DNA of 64,000 nucleotides from Paraburkholderia sp. BL21I4N1 (GCF_002973525.1 NZ_PVEN01000001.1:372001-436000); one strand, 5' to 3'; positions 16,217 to 25,267 are shown, numbered from the stretch's first letter. Made by a program: numbers and translations. The notes: generated from the sequence alone by a model not told the origin.

Positions 16217-17854
16217 ATGCATCGATTCAGTTTCACGCAGAAACTCTGGCTGCCGCTCGTCGTCAGCCTGGTCGCACTCCTTGCCGTGTCCGTGTCGGCG
16301 GCGTGGCTATCGCGGCAGACGCGCATCGAGGAACGCAAACACGATCTGGTGAACGTGGCGCACGTAGGCCTCAGCATCGTCAATGAATATGCGGCGCTGG
16401 CGCAAAGCGGCGCGCTCAGCGAGGCCGACGCGCGCAAACAGGCGCTCGAGCGCCTGCGGGGCGTTCGCTACGGCGAAGACGGCTACTTCCTCGTGATCGA
16501 TTCGACGCCGCGCATGGTCATGCATGCGATGAAGCCCGCGCTGAACGGCAAAGATCTCGCCGCCACCGCCGATGCCGACGGCCGCCATCACTACGTGACG
16601 TTCGCCACGGTCGCGCAGTCGCCGCAAGGCGGCTTCGTGGATTACGTGTTCCCGCATCCGCAAGATCCGCCGTCCGCCGCGGTCGGCAAGATCGGCTACG
16701 TGGTGCGTTACGCGCCGTGGGACTGGATCATCGCGACCGGTGCGTACGTGGACGATATCGACGCCGCGTTCAGGGAGTCGCTGTACTTTGTCGGCGGCGT
16801 GTTCGCGGCCGTTGCGCTGTTACTGTCCGCGCTGGCGAGTCTCACCAATCGCAGCATTCAGCGCGCCATTGGCGGCGATCCGGTCTACGTGGCGGAAGTG
16901 GCCGGTGCGATCAGCAACGGCGATCTCGTCGTGCCGATCCAGACCCGTCACGGCGACGAGTCGAGTCTGCTGCTCACCATGCAGCGTATGCGCGACGCGC
17001 TCGCACATACGATCGAACAGATCAAGGGCGCGGCCGACAAAGTAGCGATCGGCGCGCGCGAGATCGCGGGCGGCAACGCGGACCTGTCGGCACGCACGGA
17101 GAGTCAGGCGGCCTCGCTGCAGGAAACCGCCGCGAGCATGGAACAGATGACGGCGATGGTCAGGCAGACGGCGGAGAACGCGCAGACCGCCAGCCGGCTC
17201 ACGTCGAGTGCGGAGCAGATCGTCAATCGCGGCGGCGAGATGGCGGCCGAGGCGGTGTCGACCATGCAGGAAATGTCGGCGGAGTCGCAGCGCATGGTGG
17301 AAATCATCGCCGTGATCGAAGGCATTGCATTTCAGACGAATATTCTCGCGCTTAACGCGGCGGTCGAAGCCGCTCGGGCCGGCGACGAAGGGCGCGGTTT
17401 CGCGGTGGTGGCCGGCGAAGTGCGAACCCTGGCGCAGCGCAGTGCCTCGGCCGCGAAAGAGATCCGCACGTTAATCAGCCGTGCGGCGGAAAAGGTCGAG
17501 AACGGGGCGGCGCTCGTCGGTAAAACCGGCGCGACGATCCACGACGCGCGCGAGGCGATCGCGAAAGTGTCAGGCGTCATGCGCGATATCGCCGCCGCGG
17601 CCGCCGAACAGAGCGCGGGCATCGATCAGGTCGGCGACGCCGTCACGCAGATGGATAGCGTGACGCAGCAAAATGCGGCGCTGGTCGAGCAGGCGGCGGC
17701 CGTTGCGCAGACGCTCACCGAGCAGGCGAAACTGCTGCAGGTGTCGATCTCCACGTTTCAGTTGCGGGACGGTTCGACGAATGCGTCCGCATCGCCGCCC
17801 CTGAATCCACGAGCCGCGCGCCGCGATGCGCGGGGTCTCGCTACCGCGCTATGA
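16217..17854 (+). CDS. methyl-accepting chemotaxis protein with single Cache sensor
   Basis: A 545-residue transducer. Helices at about 10-30 and 190-212 enclose a periplasmic domain with [10 protein letters not shown] and later [20 protein letters not shown], the hallmark of an sCache_2 domain, whose relatives often bind short carboxylates. A HAMP region follows (about 215-270), then the signalling hairpin with [20 protein letters not shown]. No C-terminal CheR-binding pentapeptide is seen. ATG 16217 is preferred because GAGG ends 7 nt before it; a GTG two codons earlier is less well placed. A flagellar-type promoter lies upstream. Confidence 0.92.
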   Translation: MHRFSFTQKLWLPLVVSLVALLAVSVSAAWLSRQTRIEERKHDLVNVAHVGLSIVNEYAALAQSGALSEADARKQALERLRGVRYGEDGYFLVIDSTPRMVMHAMKPALNGKDLAATADADGRHHYVTFATVAQSPQGGFVDYVFPHPQDPPSAAVGKIGYVVRYAPWDWIIATGAYVDDIDAAFRESLYFVGGVFAAVALLLSALASLTNRSIQRAIGGDPVYVAEVAGAISNGDLVVPIQTRHGDESSLLLTMQRMRDALAHTIEQIKGAADKVAIGAREIAGGNADLSARTESQAASLQETAASMEQMTAMVRQTAENAQTASRLTSSAEQIVNRGGEMAAEAVSTMQEMSAESQRMVEIIAVIEGIAFQTNILALNAAVEAARAGDEGRGFAVVAGEVRTLAQRSASAAKEIRTLISRAAEKVENGAALVGKTGATIHDAREAIAKVSGVMRDIAAAAAEQSAGIDQVGDAVTQMDSVTQQNAALVEQAAAVAQTLTEQAKLLQVSISTFQLRDGSTNASASPPLNPRAARRDARGLATAL

Positions 17855-17935
17855 ATCGGCATTAAAGCGCTGGACATGTCTGCCTCTTTCAACGGATGAG
17901 CCGAATATAATCGGTCAGCCTTGGGAGGATCTCAT

Positions 17936-19042
17936 GTGCATCGCATTTCGACATCTCCAGTCAAGACAGCGCCACGTAAGCCCAGTCCGGTGACGCGGCA
18001 TATCGCGTGGTTTCGTCACGTGGTTGTGCGCGCAAGCGTCGGCGTGGTTGGCCTGGTGTTGGGCCTGCATCGTGCCATGGCGGCGGACGACGGCACCGTC
18101 ACGCTATACGGCGTGCTCGACACCAGCGTTGAAATCACCAACCCGGGCTCCGGATGGACCGCCCGTCTCGACTCGGGCGCCTATCGCGGCTCGCGAATCG
18201 GATTGCGCGGCGCCGAGCCGATCGGCGCCGATACCTATGTGGTGTTCGCGCTGGAAAACGGTTTCAGCACCACGGACGGCACCTTGCAAACGCCGGGTGT
18301 GATATTCAACCGCCAGGCATGGATCGGTTCGCGAGGTCATTGGGGCGAAGTGCGTTTCGGCCGCCAGTATTCGCCGATCTATATTCCGTTCAAAGGCGAT
18401 CTCGACGCGTTCGGCGCAGGTACGATCGGGTCCGGGCTCAACAACCTGTCGAAAATCACGCCGTACACGAATAACGCGATCACGTATCTGTCGCCGCAAG
18501 TCGGCGGCTTTGACGCGACGGTCATGATGGCCCTGCGCGATGCGTCGGAGAACGACGGTAACGGCGTCGACGGTTACTACGTGACGGCCCGTTATCAGAT
18601 CGACAACTTCAAGCTGTTGTTCGCGCGTCAGCAGACCCACGGTGCCGCTGCGCTGCGCGCCAATCTCGGCGGCGCGAGTTATGCCATGGATAAGGTCCGC
18701 GTGTGGCTGTCGTTCTTCAACGGCGACGGCGGCTCGCCGCGGTATCACGGCGCGGGCGGCTCGCTGTCGGCGCAATACAGCTTTTCCGCCGACACGCGCG
18801 CCTCGCTGGGCTATGCGCACGTGCGGGATTTCACGGGCGAAGGCGCAAGCGCCGATCAGTTCAGCGCATCGTTCGAATACAACCTGTCGCGCACGCTGCT
18901 GTTTTATTTCACCGCCGCCTATCTCGCGAATCACGACGATGCCGGCTTCACGCTGCGTGGCGTCAACGTGACGGGCTTGCCGGTTGCGTATCCCGGTGCG
19001 CCGGTCAAAGGCGTACAGCTTGGCCTCGTGCAGCGGTTCTAA
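17936..19042 (+). CDS. Gram-negative general porin (Burkholderia type)
   Basis: A trimeric outer-membrane porin of 368 residues. A signal peptide ends near AMA-ADD, followed by GTVTLYGVLDTSVEI, the conserved first strand of the OmpC-like Burkholderia porins. RQAWIGSRGHWGEVRFGRQ is the next conserved block, and the chain ends in a C-terminal Phe as required for barrel assembly. The start is GTG 17936, 7 nt after GGGAGG; an overlapping ATG at 17934 is out of frame. The signal region is long (about 40 residues before the hydrophobic stretch ends). It is convergent with the patatin gene. Substrate specificity is unknown. Confidence 0.9.
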   Translation: MHRISTSPVKTAPRKPSPVTRHIAWFRHVVVRASVGVVGLVLGLHRAMAADDGTVTLYGVLDTSVEITNPGSGWTARLDSGAYRGSRIGLRGAEPIGADTYVVFALENGFSTTDGTLQTPGVIFNRQAWIGSRGHWGEVRFGRQYSPIYIPFKGDLDAFGAGTIGSGLNNLSKITPYTNNAITYLSPQVGGFDATVMMALRDASENDGNGVDGYYVTARYQIDNFKLLFARQQTHGAAALRANLGGASYAMDKVRVWLSFFNGDGGSPRYHGAGGSLSAQYSFSADTRASLGYAHVRDFTGEGASADQFSASFEYNLSRTLLFYFTAAYLANHDDAGFTLRGVNVTGLPVAYPGAPVKGVQLGLVQRF

Positions 19043-19092
19043 GCGGCGCCGCATCGGGAGCGCGCTATTGCCGGTTTCGCCGCACCGCGCAC

Positions 19093-19995
19093 TCAATGCG
19101 CGTGTTGTCGCAATTCACCGGGGATGAACACATGCTCCAGGCCGCCGCCATCCAGCCACTCGCGCGTTTTTCCGGCGGCCCGATCGATCAGACGATCGCA
19201 TTGCGTGTAATCGTAGGGCGAGATTTCGAGCGGGCAGAGCGGCGGTACGACGAAGATGTCGGCGCGCGTCGAGTAAAACTCCAGATCGCGAACCAGCTGA
19301 CGCGCAATGACCAGCGTCAGCGCGTGCATGGCCTGGCCGATCGCGCTGGAAGGCGGCGCGTGCAGTGCGCACGCAAAGCCGGCCGGCAGCACGACGATGC
19401 GTGTGGCGCCGAGACCGATCGCGACTGAAATGGGCGTGTTGTTGGCGACGCCGCCATCGACCAGATCCACGCCGTCGATCCGCACCGGCGGAAACACGCC
19501 GGGAATCGCCGCGCTGGCAAGCACCGCCTCCACCACCGGGCCGGACGAGAGAACGACTTCGTTGCCCGACAGCACCTCGGTCGCGACGATATGCAGCGGC
19601 AAGGCCGCCTGCTCGATGCGCGCGTAGCGCAGGTTTTTTTCCAGCAGCGCGCGCAGTGCTTTGGCTTCCACGAGATGCGGACGGCGCCGCAACAGAATGT
19701 CGAGCAGCCCGAGCATCGAAAACGGCATGATGTCCTGCCGGCGGATGCGGCACCAGAGTGCTTCCAGTTCCGCGACGCCTTCGCCATTGGGCGTACCGGC
19801 GAAATAGGCGGCATTGATCGCACCCGCCGAAGCGCCGACGACGCAACCGGGACGCTCGCCGCGATTCAGCAGTTCCCGCAGCATGCCGACCTCGATTGCG
19901 CCGAGACTACCGCCGCCCGCGAACACGAACGCGGTTAGCGGTGCTCGCGCCGCGCTTGCGGGCAGATCGGACTGCGTGGCTTGAATCGATGACAT
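19093..19995 (-). CDS. patatin-like phospholipase in the sigF operon
   Basis: A 300-residue patatin-fold lipase/esterase. An oxyanion loop (FAGGGSLGAIEVG) is followed by the nucleophile elbow GASAG and the catalytic Asp in VDGGVANNTP, giving the Ser-Asp dyad. No signal peptide is seen, so it should act in the cytoplasm or at the inner membrane. ATG 19995 is preferred over a GTG at 20007 because GGAG lies 7 nt before it. It begins 27 bases after the nrsF stop on the same strand, so it is probably the third gene of the sigF-nrsF unit, linking phospholipid or lipid turnover to that stress response (inference). Confidence 0.88.
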   Translation of the reverse strand: MSSIQATQSDLPASAARAPLTAFVFAGGGSLGAIEVGMLRELLNRGERPGCVVGASAGAINAAYFAGTPNGEGVAELEALWCRIRRQDIMPFSMLGLLDILLRRRPHLVEAKALRALLEKNLRYARIEQAALPLHIVATEVLSGNEVVLSSGPVVEAVLASAAIPGVFPPVRIDGVDLVDGGVANNTPISVAIGLGATRIVVLPAGFACALHAPPSSAIGQAMHALTLVIARQLVRDLEFYSTRADIFVVPPLCPLEISPYDYTQCDRLIDRAAGKTREWLDGGGLEHVFIPGELRQHAH

Positions 19996-20022
19996 GACGG
20001 TCTCCACGACATATCGGGCGCC

Positions 20023-20667
20023 TCACCAACGCAACAGGCGCGGTCCCAGCAATGCACCGACGATAGTCGGCACCAGCATGCCTAGCACGTACCACACGCC
20101 CCAGAACGGGATCCCCATCTCAGGGCAATGCAGGCAATAGGCGAGCGTGGCCGTCGAGCCGGCCAGCAGCCCGCCCGCCGCGCCGGCCAGCGCGAGGCGG
20201 GTCGGCGCGAGTCCCTTCAGCGCCCAGAAAATGGCGATGAAGCCCGGCACCGACAGCATCGTGATATTGAACGGGCAGACGCGCCATGTTTTGCCGAGCA
20301 CGAGCGCGAGCCGCAGGTCGGACGGCGCGGACATCAGCACATACAGCCCCGCCAGCCAGACCACGGCCACCGGCACGGCGACCAGCAGACGGCCGCTCGC
20401 GCTCAGCGCCGCGCCGGGCCGGGCGAGCCGCGTGGACAGTTGCAGCGCGCCAAGCATCAGGCACAGCGGCAACGCGATTTTCGCCCAGAAGATCGGCGTG
20501 GCCGCGACTTCCGCCAGATCGCGGCGCACGCCGAGCAGCACCGCGACCATCAGCGTCGCGCCGACCGCGCCGACCAGCACGGCGAGGCTGAAGCGCTTGG
20601 CGAGCAGGTGCCGGTCGACCGGCGCGGCGCCCGTTGCAAGCAGGGAAATCAAGTCGTCCGTTTTCAT
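20023..20667 (-). CDS. nrsF: NrsF-type anti-sigma factor (DUF1109)
   Basis: A 214-residue inner-membrane protein with six hydrophobic helices and a short cytoplasmic N-terminus ([16 protein letters not shown]) typical of DUF1109. In Caulobacter NrsF holds SigF inactive at the membrane, and conserved periplasmic Cys are needed for release. Here the candidate pairs are Cys in KTWRVCPFN and in AYCLHCPEM. The ATG overlaps the sigF stop by four bases (ATGA), so the two are translationally coupled. A longer frame extends upstream but is antisense-like noise over sigF. Confidence 0.9.
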   Translation of the reverse strand: MKTDDLISLLATGAAPVDRHLLAKRFSLAVLVGAVGATLMVAVLLGVRRDLAEVAATPIFWAKIALPLCLMLGALQLSTRLARPGAALSASGRLLVAVPVAVVWLAGLYVLMSAPSDLRLALVLGKTWRVCPFNITMLSVPGFIAIFWALKGLAPTRLALAGAAGGLLAGSTATLAYCLHCPEMGIPFWGVWYVLGMLVPTIVGALLGPRLLRW

Positions 20668-21188
20668 CGCGTTCCTCGAATCTTTGCCGCCAGCGCCTTG
20701 AGCCCACGGTGTACGCCGATCTTCACCGCCGATTCCGACAAGCCCGTCATTTGCGCGGTCTCCGACACGGAGAGCCCTTCCAGCTTGACGTGCACGATCG
20801 GCAGCCGCTGGCGGTCCGGCAATTGATCGAGCAGCTTGCCGAGATCGCGCCTGGCCTGCGCCGGCTCCAGATCGGGCGCGGCCAGCAATTCGGAGGCGTC
20901 GTCGAGCGGATCGTTCAGCGCGTCGTAACGCGAGCGCGCCCGAAAGTAATCCGTCAGCTTGTAGCGTGCGATCGCGTGGACCCAAGCGGTCAGCGGTTCC
21001 TCGGGCCGGTAGGTGTGCCGCCCGTTGTGGACGGCCAGCAGCACTTCCTGCACGAGATCTTCGATATCGCCCGGCTGGCTGTGCAAACGCCTCCTCAGAA
21101 AACCGCGCAAGTGCGTGCTCAACTCCGACAGGAACCGCCGATACGCCGCTTCGTCACCATCCATGCCTTTGAGAAGCAGCGCCTGCAA
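20664..21188 (-). CDS. sigF: ECF sigma factor, SigF type
   Basis: An ECF sigma-70 factor with region 2 (RGFLRRRL to [13 protein letters not shown], then [17 protein letters not shown]) and region 4 ([18 protein letters not shown] with [16 protein letters not shown]). I start it at TTG 21188 (174 residues): AAGGAG lies exactly 6 nt upstream. The frame also opens at ATG 21236, but a perfect SigF-type promoter (21252-21227) overlaps that ATG, so the transcript would begin downstream of it. Partners are the overlapping anti-sigma gene and the divergent bufferin operon, whose promoters carry the same motif. Oxidative or metal stress is the probable signal, by analogy with Caulobacter SigF. Confidence 0.88.
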   Translation of the reverse strand: MQALLLKGMDGDEAAYRRFLSELSTHLRGFLRRRLHSQPGDIEDLVQEVLLAVHNGRHTYRPEEPLTAWVHAIARYKLTDYFRARSRYDALNDPLDDASELLAAPDLEPAQARRDLGKLLDQLPDRQRLPIVHVKLEGLSVSETAQMTGLSESAVKIGVHRGLKALAAKIRGTR

Positions 21189-21226
21189 GTGCCTCTCCTT
21201 GATTTGCAACGTCGCGTCATCGTTAG

Positions 21227-21253
21227 TTCGATCCATCGGTCGCTCTGGTTACA
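21227..21253 (-). promoter_or_regulatory. SigF-type promoter of sigF (autoregulation)
   Basis: Minus strand: TGTAACC (21253-21247), 16-base spacer, CGAA (21230-21227). It matches the GTAACC-N16-CGAA pattern I recall for Caulobacter SigF and the two promoters facing the other way. The expected transcript start near 21220 leaves a leader of about 30 bases with AAGGAG before TTG 21188. Confidence 0.85.
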
Positions 21254-21340
21254 CAAAGAGTGAAATTTATTTTGCGCAGATTTTACGCTGCCGCGCGCGC
21301 GGACCCAAACCACCGCGAACCGCATTCGGTGCGGTAGGCG

Positions 21341-21388
21341 CGAAAAATTTTTTCGACGCCGTGTAACCGCACGACGTGTCGCGGCGAA
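21341..21388 (+). promoter_or_regulatory. SigF-type promoter P1 of the bufferin operon
   Basis: A/T tract CGAAAAATTTTTTCG (21341-21355), then TGTAACC (21362-21368), a 16-base spacer and CGAATTA (21385-21391). An exact GTAACC-N16-CGAA match, 220 bases upstream of bufA1. Confidence 0.82.
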
Positions 21389-21460
21389 TTAGCTCACAGA
21401 CCGAACGCTGGGGTCCCATGAAGACGCCGCACCGTGATTCCAGCCGGGTCGCAAGAAGCC

Positions 21461-21507
21461 GCAAAATTTTTTTTCGTTGCTGTAACCGGTTGTCGAAAGT
21501 CGTCGAA
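21461..21507 (+). promoter_or_regulatory. SigF-type promoter P2 of the bufferin operon
   Basis: A/T tract (21462-21474), then TGTAACC (21481-21487), a 16-base spacer and CGAATTA (21504-21510). It is the proximal copy, about 100 bases before the bufA1 ATG. Confidence 0.85.
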
Positions 21508-21607
21508 TTACCTTCCAGCAAACGCAAGCAAATCCGGCCCACTGCCTGAACCGCCTGCGCTGCTAACCAACCTGAACCCTGAAACGAAGTCTCTTGAGGA
21601 ATCCATC

Positions 21608-21886
21608 ATGAACAACCTTAAACTCGCCGCCGCCGCTCTCGCCCTCGCTTCGCTCGCTAGCGGTGCTTTCGCTCAAACCCAACCGGCCGCTGGCGGCGCG
21701 ATGGAGAAGTGCTACGGCGTGGCGATGGCCGGCCACAACGATTGCAAGGCCGGCGCGGGCACGACGTGCGCGGGCACCTCGAAGACGGACTATCAGGGCA
21801 ACTCGTGGAAGAACGTGCCGGTCGGTACCTGCACGACGATCAAGACGCCGCACGGCACGGGTTCGCTCTCGCCGATGGCATCGTAA
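21608..21886 (+). CDS. bufA1: bufferin-type precursor peptide (DUF2282)
   Basis: A 92-residue exported peptide. A signal peptide (1-22, ending AFA-Q) precedes a core with four Cys at 35, 46, 54 and 75 in the contexts [19 protein letters not shown] and VGTCTT, the conserved DUF2282 pattern. In Caulobacter such peptides (bufferins) are modified at Cys by a DUF692 enzyme and then bind copper in the periplasm. Here the DUF692 gene starts 22 bases downstream. AGGAATCC precedes the ATG at a suitable distance. Two SigF-type promoters lie upstream. Identity is strong; copper binding in this organism is inferred. Confidence 0.9.
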   Translation: MNNLKLAAAALALASLASGAFAQTQPAAGGAMEKCYGVAMAGHNDCKAGAGTTCAGTSKTDYQGNSWKNVPVGTCTTIKTPHGTGSLSPMAS

Positions 21887-21908
21887 TTCGCCGCGCCGCC
21901 CGTCGATC

Positions 21909-22751
21909 ATGAAGACGCTAACCCACATGGGCGCCGGTTTGGGCCTCAAGCCCGACCACTACGCGCAGGCTCACGACTGCAACGCGGAAGGTCTGTGGTT
22001 CGAGGTTCATCCCGAGAACTACATGGTCGACGGCGGCCCTCGCCTCGCATGGCTGGACGCGATTCGCAGCCGTCATGCGCTGTCGCTGCATGGTGTGTCG
22101 TTGTCGCTGGCGGCGGATAGTGCGCCCGACGCGGTGCATCTGCAAAGACTGAGGGCCCTGGCGGATCGCGTCGAACCGGCGCTGGTGTCGGAGCATCTCG
22201 CCTGGTCCACGTGGCGCGGCGCGTATCACCCCGATCTGCTGCCGTTTCCACGTACTCGCGAAGCGCTCGTGCGCATCGCGGACAACATCGCCCGGACTCA
22301 GGATGCGCTCGCGCGGCGCATCGCGATTGAAAACCCCACGCATTATCTTCAGCTCGACGGTCATGACATGGACGAGCTGACGTTTCTCGGCGACCTGTGC
22401 CGCACGACTGGGTGCGGTTTGCTGCTCGACGTGAACAACGTTTTTATCAGCGCGCACAACCTGGGCTTCGACGCGGCGTCGTATCTCGACGCGGTGCCGG
22501 CCGACGCGGTGATGGAAATTCATCTTGCCGGCCATAGCCGCGACGCTCACGCCGCCACCACGCTGCTGATCGATTCGCACGACGCACCGATCGCCGACGA
22601 CGTCTGGTCGCTGTATGGCCGCGTGATCGAACGGATCGGTGCGAGGCCCACGCTGATAGAGCGCGACGATCACCTTCCGCCGTTCGACGATTTGCTAACG
22701 GAACGCGCCATGGCTCAACGGTTATTGGCGAACTCGGAGGCAATCGTATGA
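21909..22751 (+). CDS. bufB: DUF692 multinuclear iron oxidase (MNIO), bufferin maturase
   Basis: A 280-residue TIM-barrel enzyme of the MNIO family (relatives MbnB, TglH), which use clustered iron ions to rewrite Cys residues of ribosomal peptides. Candidate His/Glu/Asp/Asn ligands appear in the expected order: LHGVSLS, SEHLAW, ENPTHY, LDVNNVF, EIHLAGH and DSHDAPI. It lies 22 bases after the precursor and overlaps the DUF2063 gene by four bases (ATGA), the standard MNIO/partner arrangement. The start ATG 21909 gives the family N-terminus ([11 protein letters not shown]); the frame extends upstream over bufA1 but that part is not coding. Confidence 0.93.
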   Translation: MKTLTHMGAGLGLKPDHYAQAHDCNAEGLWFEVHPENYMVDGGPRLAWLDAIRSRHALSLHGVSLSLAADSAPDAVHLQRLRALADRVEPALVSEHLAWSTWRGAYHPDLLPFPRTREALVRIADNIARTQDALARRIAIENPTHYLQLDGHDMDELTFLGDLCRTTGCGLLLDVNNVFISAHNLGFDAASYLDAVPADAVMEIHLAGHSRDAHAATTLLIDSHDAPIADDVWSLYGRVIERIGARPTLIERDDHLPPFDDLLTERAMAQRLLANSEAIV

Positions 22752-23515
22752 ACCGCTCCCTCAGCCACTTCCAGGATGCCTTCGCGGGCGCGCTTTACGA
22801 CGCCGATGCGGCGCCGCCCGTGCTCGCTTCGTTGCTCGCGCAACCGGGCTTCGCGGTGTATCGCAACAACGTCGTGAAGGCTTGCATCGACGCGTTGCAA
22901 GCGAACTTTCCGAGCGTGGAGCGGCTGGTCGGCCGCGACTGGTTTCGCGCCGCCGCCGCGATCTATGTGCGCCGACAAGCGCCTTCGGACGCAAGGCTGC
23001 TGTACTACGGTCACGATTTCCCCGCGTTTCTGGACGGCTTCGAGCCGGCTCGCGAACTGCCTTATCTGGCGAACGTCGCGCGACTCGATCGCTTGTGGAC
23101 CGAGACGCACGCGGCGGCGGACAACCCCGGCATCGACGTTCTCGCGCTGGCCTGCCTGACACCGGAAGCACTCGGACGGCTGACGCTGCCGCTACGCGCC
23201 GCCGTGCGTTGGCAATGGTTCGTCAACCAGCCGGCCTACACGATCTGGCATTGCAATCGCGAAGCGATCGACCTGCCGTCACATCTCGACTGGTCAGGCG
23301 AAGGCGCGTTGCTGACGCGCCCGGAAGGCGCCGTGCTGTGGCGACCGCTCGGCGCGGGCGGCTGCGCCTTTCTCGACGCATGCGCCGCCTCGCAAACACT
23401 CGACGTCGCCGCACAAAACGCGCTCGACGCGCAACCCTCACTCGATTTCATGCAACTTCTCGGCGACCTGATCGCGGCGGGCGCATTCGCTGCCATCGAC
23501 GTTGCCACTCACTGA
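22748..23515 (+). CDS. bufC: DUF2063 partner protein of the MNIO enzyme
   Basis: A 255-residue protein whose N-terminal domain ([11 protein letters not shown], later [20 protein letters not shown] and [16 protein letters not shown]) is DUF2063. In MNIO systems this partner recognises the precursor peptide and delivers it to the enzyme. It overlaps the bufB stop by four bases, so stoichiometric production is likely. The C-terminal half is less conserved. No signal peptide, so it acts in the cytoplasm with BufB before export of the peptide. Confidence 0.9.
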   Translation: MNRSLSHFQDAFAGALYDADAAPPVLASLLAQPGFAVYRNNVVKACIDALQANFPSVERLVGRDWFRAAAAIYVRRQAPSDARLLYYGHDFPAFLDGFEPARELPYLANVARLDRLWTETHAAADNPGIDVLALACLTPEALGRLTLPLRAAVRWQWFVNQPAYTIWHCNREAIDLPSHLDWSGEGALLTRPEGAVLWRPLGAGGCAFLDACAASQTLDVAAQNALDAQPSLDFMQLLGDLIAAGAFAAIDVATH

Positions 23516-23541
23516 ACACGTTAACCGACACGGAGATTCAT

Positions 23542-24015
23542 ATGGAAGCGATCCAGAACACGGCGCCCGGCGCGCACACCACGTTGCGCGGACGCTGGAA
23601 CGCGCTAGCCGCGAAGCTGCAAATGTTGATCAACGACTCGCTGTTGTCGCTGGTGGCGCGTTTCGCGATTGCCGCGATTTTCTTCATGTCGGGACGCACG
23701 AAAGTAAGCGGCATCCTCACGTTGACGCCGAGCACGTACGAACTGTTTCGCACCGAATACAAACTGCCGCTCGTGCCGCCGGAAATCGCCGCGCATATTG
23801 CCGCGTATTCGGAGCATCTGTTTCCGTTGCTGCTGGTGCTGGGTCTGTTCTCGCGCTTCTCGGCGTTCGCGCTGCTCGGCATGACGACGGTGATCGAGGT
23901 CTTCGTCTATCCGGACGCATGGCCGACGCATCTGTCGTGGGCCGGCTTGCTGCTGGTGATCATCGGACGCGGTGCGGGCGTGTTCTCGCTGGATCATAAG
24001 TTCGGCATCCGCTAA
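23542..24015 (+). CDS. DoxX-family membrane protein of the bufferin operon
   Basis: A 157-residue protein with four hydrophobic helices (about 33-52, 78-100, 102-122, 126-145) and the family sequence [11 protein letters not shown]. DoxX proteins often accompany DUF2282/DUF692/DUF2063 operons; their role is unclear, perhaps redox or quinone-linked. The gene starts 26 bases after bufC with CGGAGATTCAT before the ATG, so it is the last gene of the operon. No terminator with a T-run was found immediately after it. Confidence 0.9.
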   Translation: MEAIQNTAPGAHTTLRGRWNALAAKLQMLINDSLLSLVARFAIAAIFFMSGRTKVSGILTLTPSTYELFRTEYKLPLVPPEIAAHIAAYSEHLFPLLLVLGLFSRFSAFALLGMTTVIEVFVYPDAWPTHLSWAGLLLVIIGRGAGVFSLDHKFGIR

Positions 24016-24313
24016 GGTCGGGCAGCGCTGACGCGGCTTTCGGCCGCTGATGCTTATCCCGCTCGCTATTCGTGACAAAGACACTGAATAGTCGTTATGG
24101 ATAACCCATTCCCGCTTTCCCCATTGCGGCAACCCGGTCTACCGGCCCTTCGCCCGTGGCAATGGCCGCCTTCTGCGCGAATAGCGGTTTAATTTCACGA
24201 GATTGTTAAATTACGTGAGGCTATGCTGGGCATTTAGTTTGCCTATCGCGCGAACATCTCTTAAATGCGCGGACGCCCGATGGCGATTGGCATTGGCCGC
24301 AAAAGCGACGCGG

Positions 24314-24510
24314 GAATAAAAAAGGCCGACACAGCGTGTCGGCCTAAAGACTCTGGCGTCCGAGGATTGCATGCCAGAACCTGAGAGACGTTTGTCGGTC
24401 AATTTTGCGATTGACGCAGTGCAATGCAGTATTTGTTGCGCTATCTCAAGCCGGATAGGCGTTTGCGACAGTTCGTAACAAGCAGGCTTCCAACCGGACC
24501 GCCGTGGTAG
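24314..24510 (-). ncRNA. candidate small RNA ending in a strong terminator
   Basis: Promoter-like CTTGAA (24543-24538) and TATAAT-like TAATAT (24521-24516) with 16-base spacing are followed about 195 bases later by a strong hairpin and T-run. No coding frame with a ribosome site fits. It could instead be the 3' leader/trailer of the upstream response regulator transcript. No known family recognised. Confidence 0.3.
24318..24345 (-). terminator. intrinsic terminator on the minus strand
   Basis: A perfect 10-bp stem (24323-24332 with 24336-24345, three-base loop) followed on the minus strand by six T. It lies 290 bases after the response regulator stop. Confidence 0.85.
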
Positions 24511-24634
24511 GCGAGATATTAAACCAAAACTTAGTGATTCAAGCATAAAGCCGATCATAAATTTTGTCGGTCAGAGCACCCGCAATTGAGTGTCAGTAAA
24601 TCCTGATAAAAATGTAAGGATTTCCTGAGTCCAC

Positions 24635-25267
24635 TCATTCCGTACTCAGGTGATGCCGGATCGCGTAGCGAATCAGCTCTGAATTATTGCTGAGGCCGAG
24701 CTTTTGCATCAGGCGCATCTTGTGAGTGCTGATGGTTTTGGCGCTGAGTGCGAACGTTTCGGCAATGTCATTAATGCTTTTTCCGGCGGCCAGTGCTTGC
24801 AGCACCTGGAATTCGCGGTCGGACAGAATGGCATGCGGCGGTGTTTCGCCAGTGTGCGTGCCGAATATCATCGAGTCCACCAGTTTCGGATCGATAAAGC
24901 GGCCGCCTTCGGCGAGCTTGCGAATCGCGGTCAACAGCACCTCGGGGTCGCTGTCTTTCGTCAGATAGCCGGTGGCGCCGGCCCGCAGCGCGCGCGACAC
25001 GACCTGCGCCTCGTTGTGGATGCTCAGCACGAGCACCGGCAGGCTGGCGTATTCGGCCCGCACGCGCCGGATCAGATCGATGCCGCTGATGCCCGGCATC
25101 GTCATGTCGAGTAGCAGCAGATCGGGGCAGCCGGCGCGCAGTTTGTCGAGTACCTCTGAGCCCTCGGCCGCTTCGTCCGCGACGATCATGTCGGCGGTGG
25201 TCGCGATAATCTGCTTCAAACCGCCTCGCACGATCGCGTGGTCGTCTGCAATGAGAATTCTTATCAT
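24635..25267 (-). CDS. NarL/FixJ-type response regulator
   Basis: A 210-residue two-domain regulator: receiver domain (1-120, phospho-Asp54 in LLLLDMTMPG, acidic pair D8/D9 and Lys in LTKDSD) and a LuxR-type helix-turn-helix (about 145-205, SDREFQVLQALAAGKSINDIA). Its ATG overlaps the stop of the upstream kinase by four bases, so it is the output of that kinase. The long frame that continues upstream is antisense noise over the kinase. Targets are unknown. Confidence 0.93.
   Translation of the reverse strand: MIRILIADDHAIVRGGLKQIIATTADMIVADEAAEGSEVLDKLRAGCPDLLLLDMTMPGISGIDLIRRVRAEYASLPVLVLSIHNEAQVVSRALRAGATGYLTKDSDPEVLLTAIRKLAEGGRFIDPKLVDSMIFGTHTGETPPHAILSDREFQVLQALAAGKSINDIAETFALSAKTISTHKMRLMQKLGLSNNSELIRYAIRHHLSTE

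Larger units (their letters stand above)
21254..21607. other. divergent control region between sigF and bufA1
   Basis: About 350 bases without a supported gene. It contains two forward SigF-type promoters (21362-21388 and 21481-21507), each preceded by an A/T tract (21341-21355 and 21462-21475) that looks like an UP element. The blocks are diverged tandem copies 119 bases apart. A 43-codon frame from ATG 21418 lies between them and is not considered real. Confidence 0.8.
24016..24634. other. 619-base gap between the bufferin operon and the phosphorelay
   Basis: No convincing coding gene. The half next to the response regulator gene (about 24500-24630) is much more AT-rich than its surroundings. 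It holds a minus-strand promoter-like pair and an intrinsic terminator about 195 bases apart, suggesting a small RNA. A 115-codon frame here lacks any family resemblance. Confidence 0.5.

Noticed and set aside
20668..20985. Upstream extension of the nrsF frame
   Set aside because: It overlaps sigF in another frame and has the Arg/Ala-rich composition of a shadow frame; the ATGA overlap start is clear.
21418..21549. A 43-codon frame between the two SigF promoters
   Set aside because: It runs through promoter P2 and its A/T tract, has a poor ribosome site and odd composition.
24211..24558. A 115-codon frame on the minus strand
   Set aside because: It spans a terminator and promoter-like elements, resembles no family and has no ribosome site.
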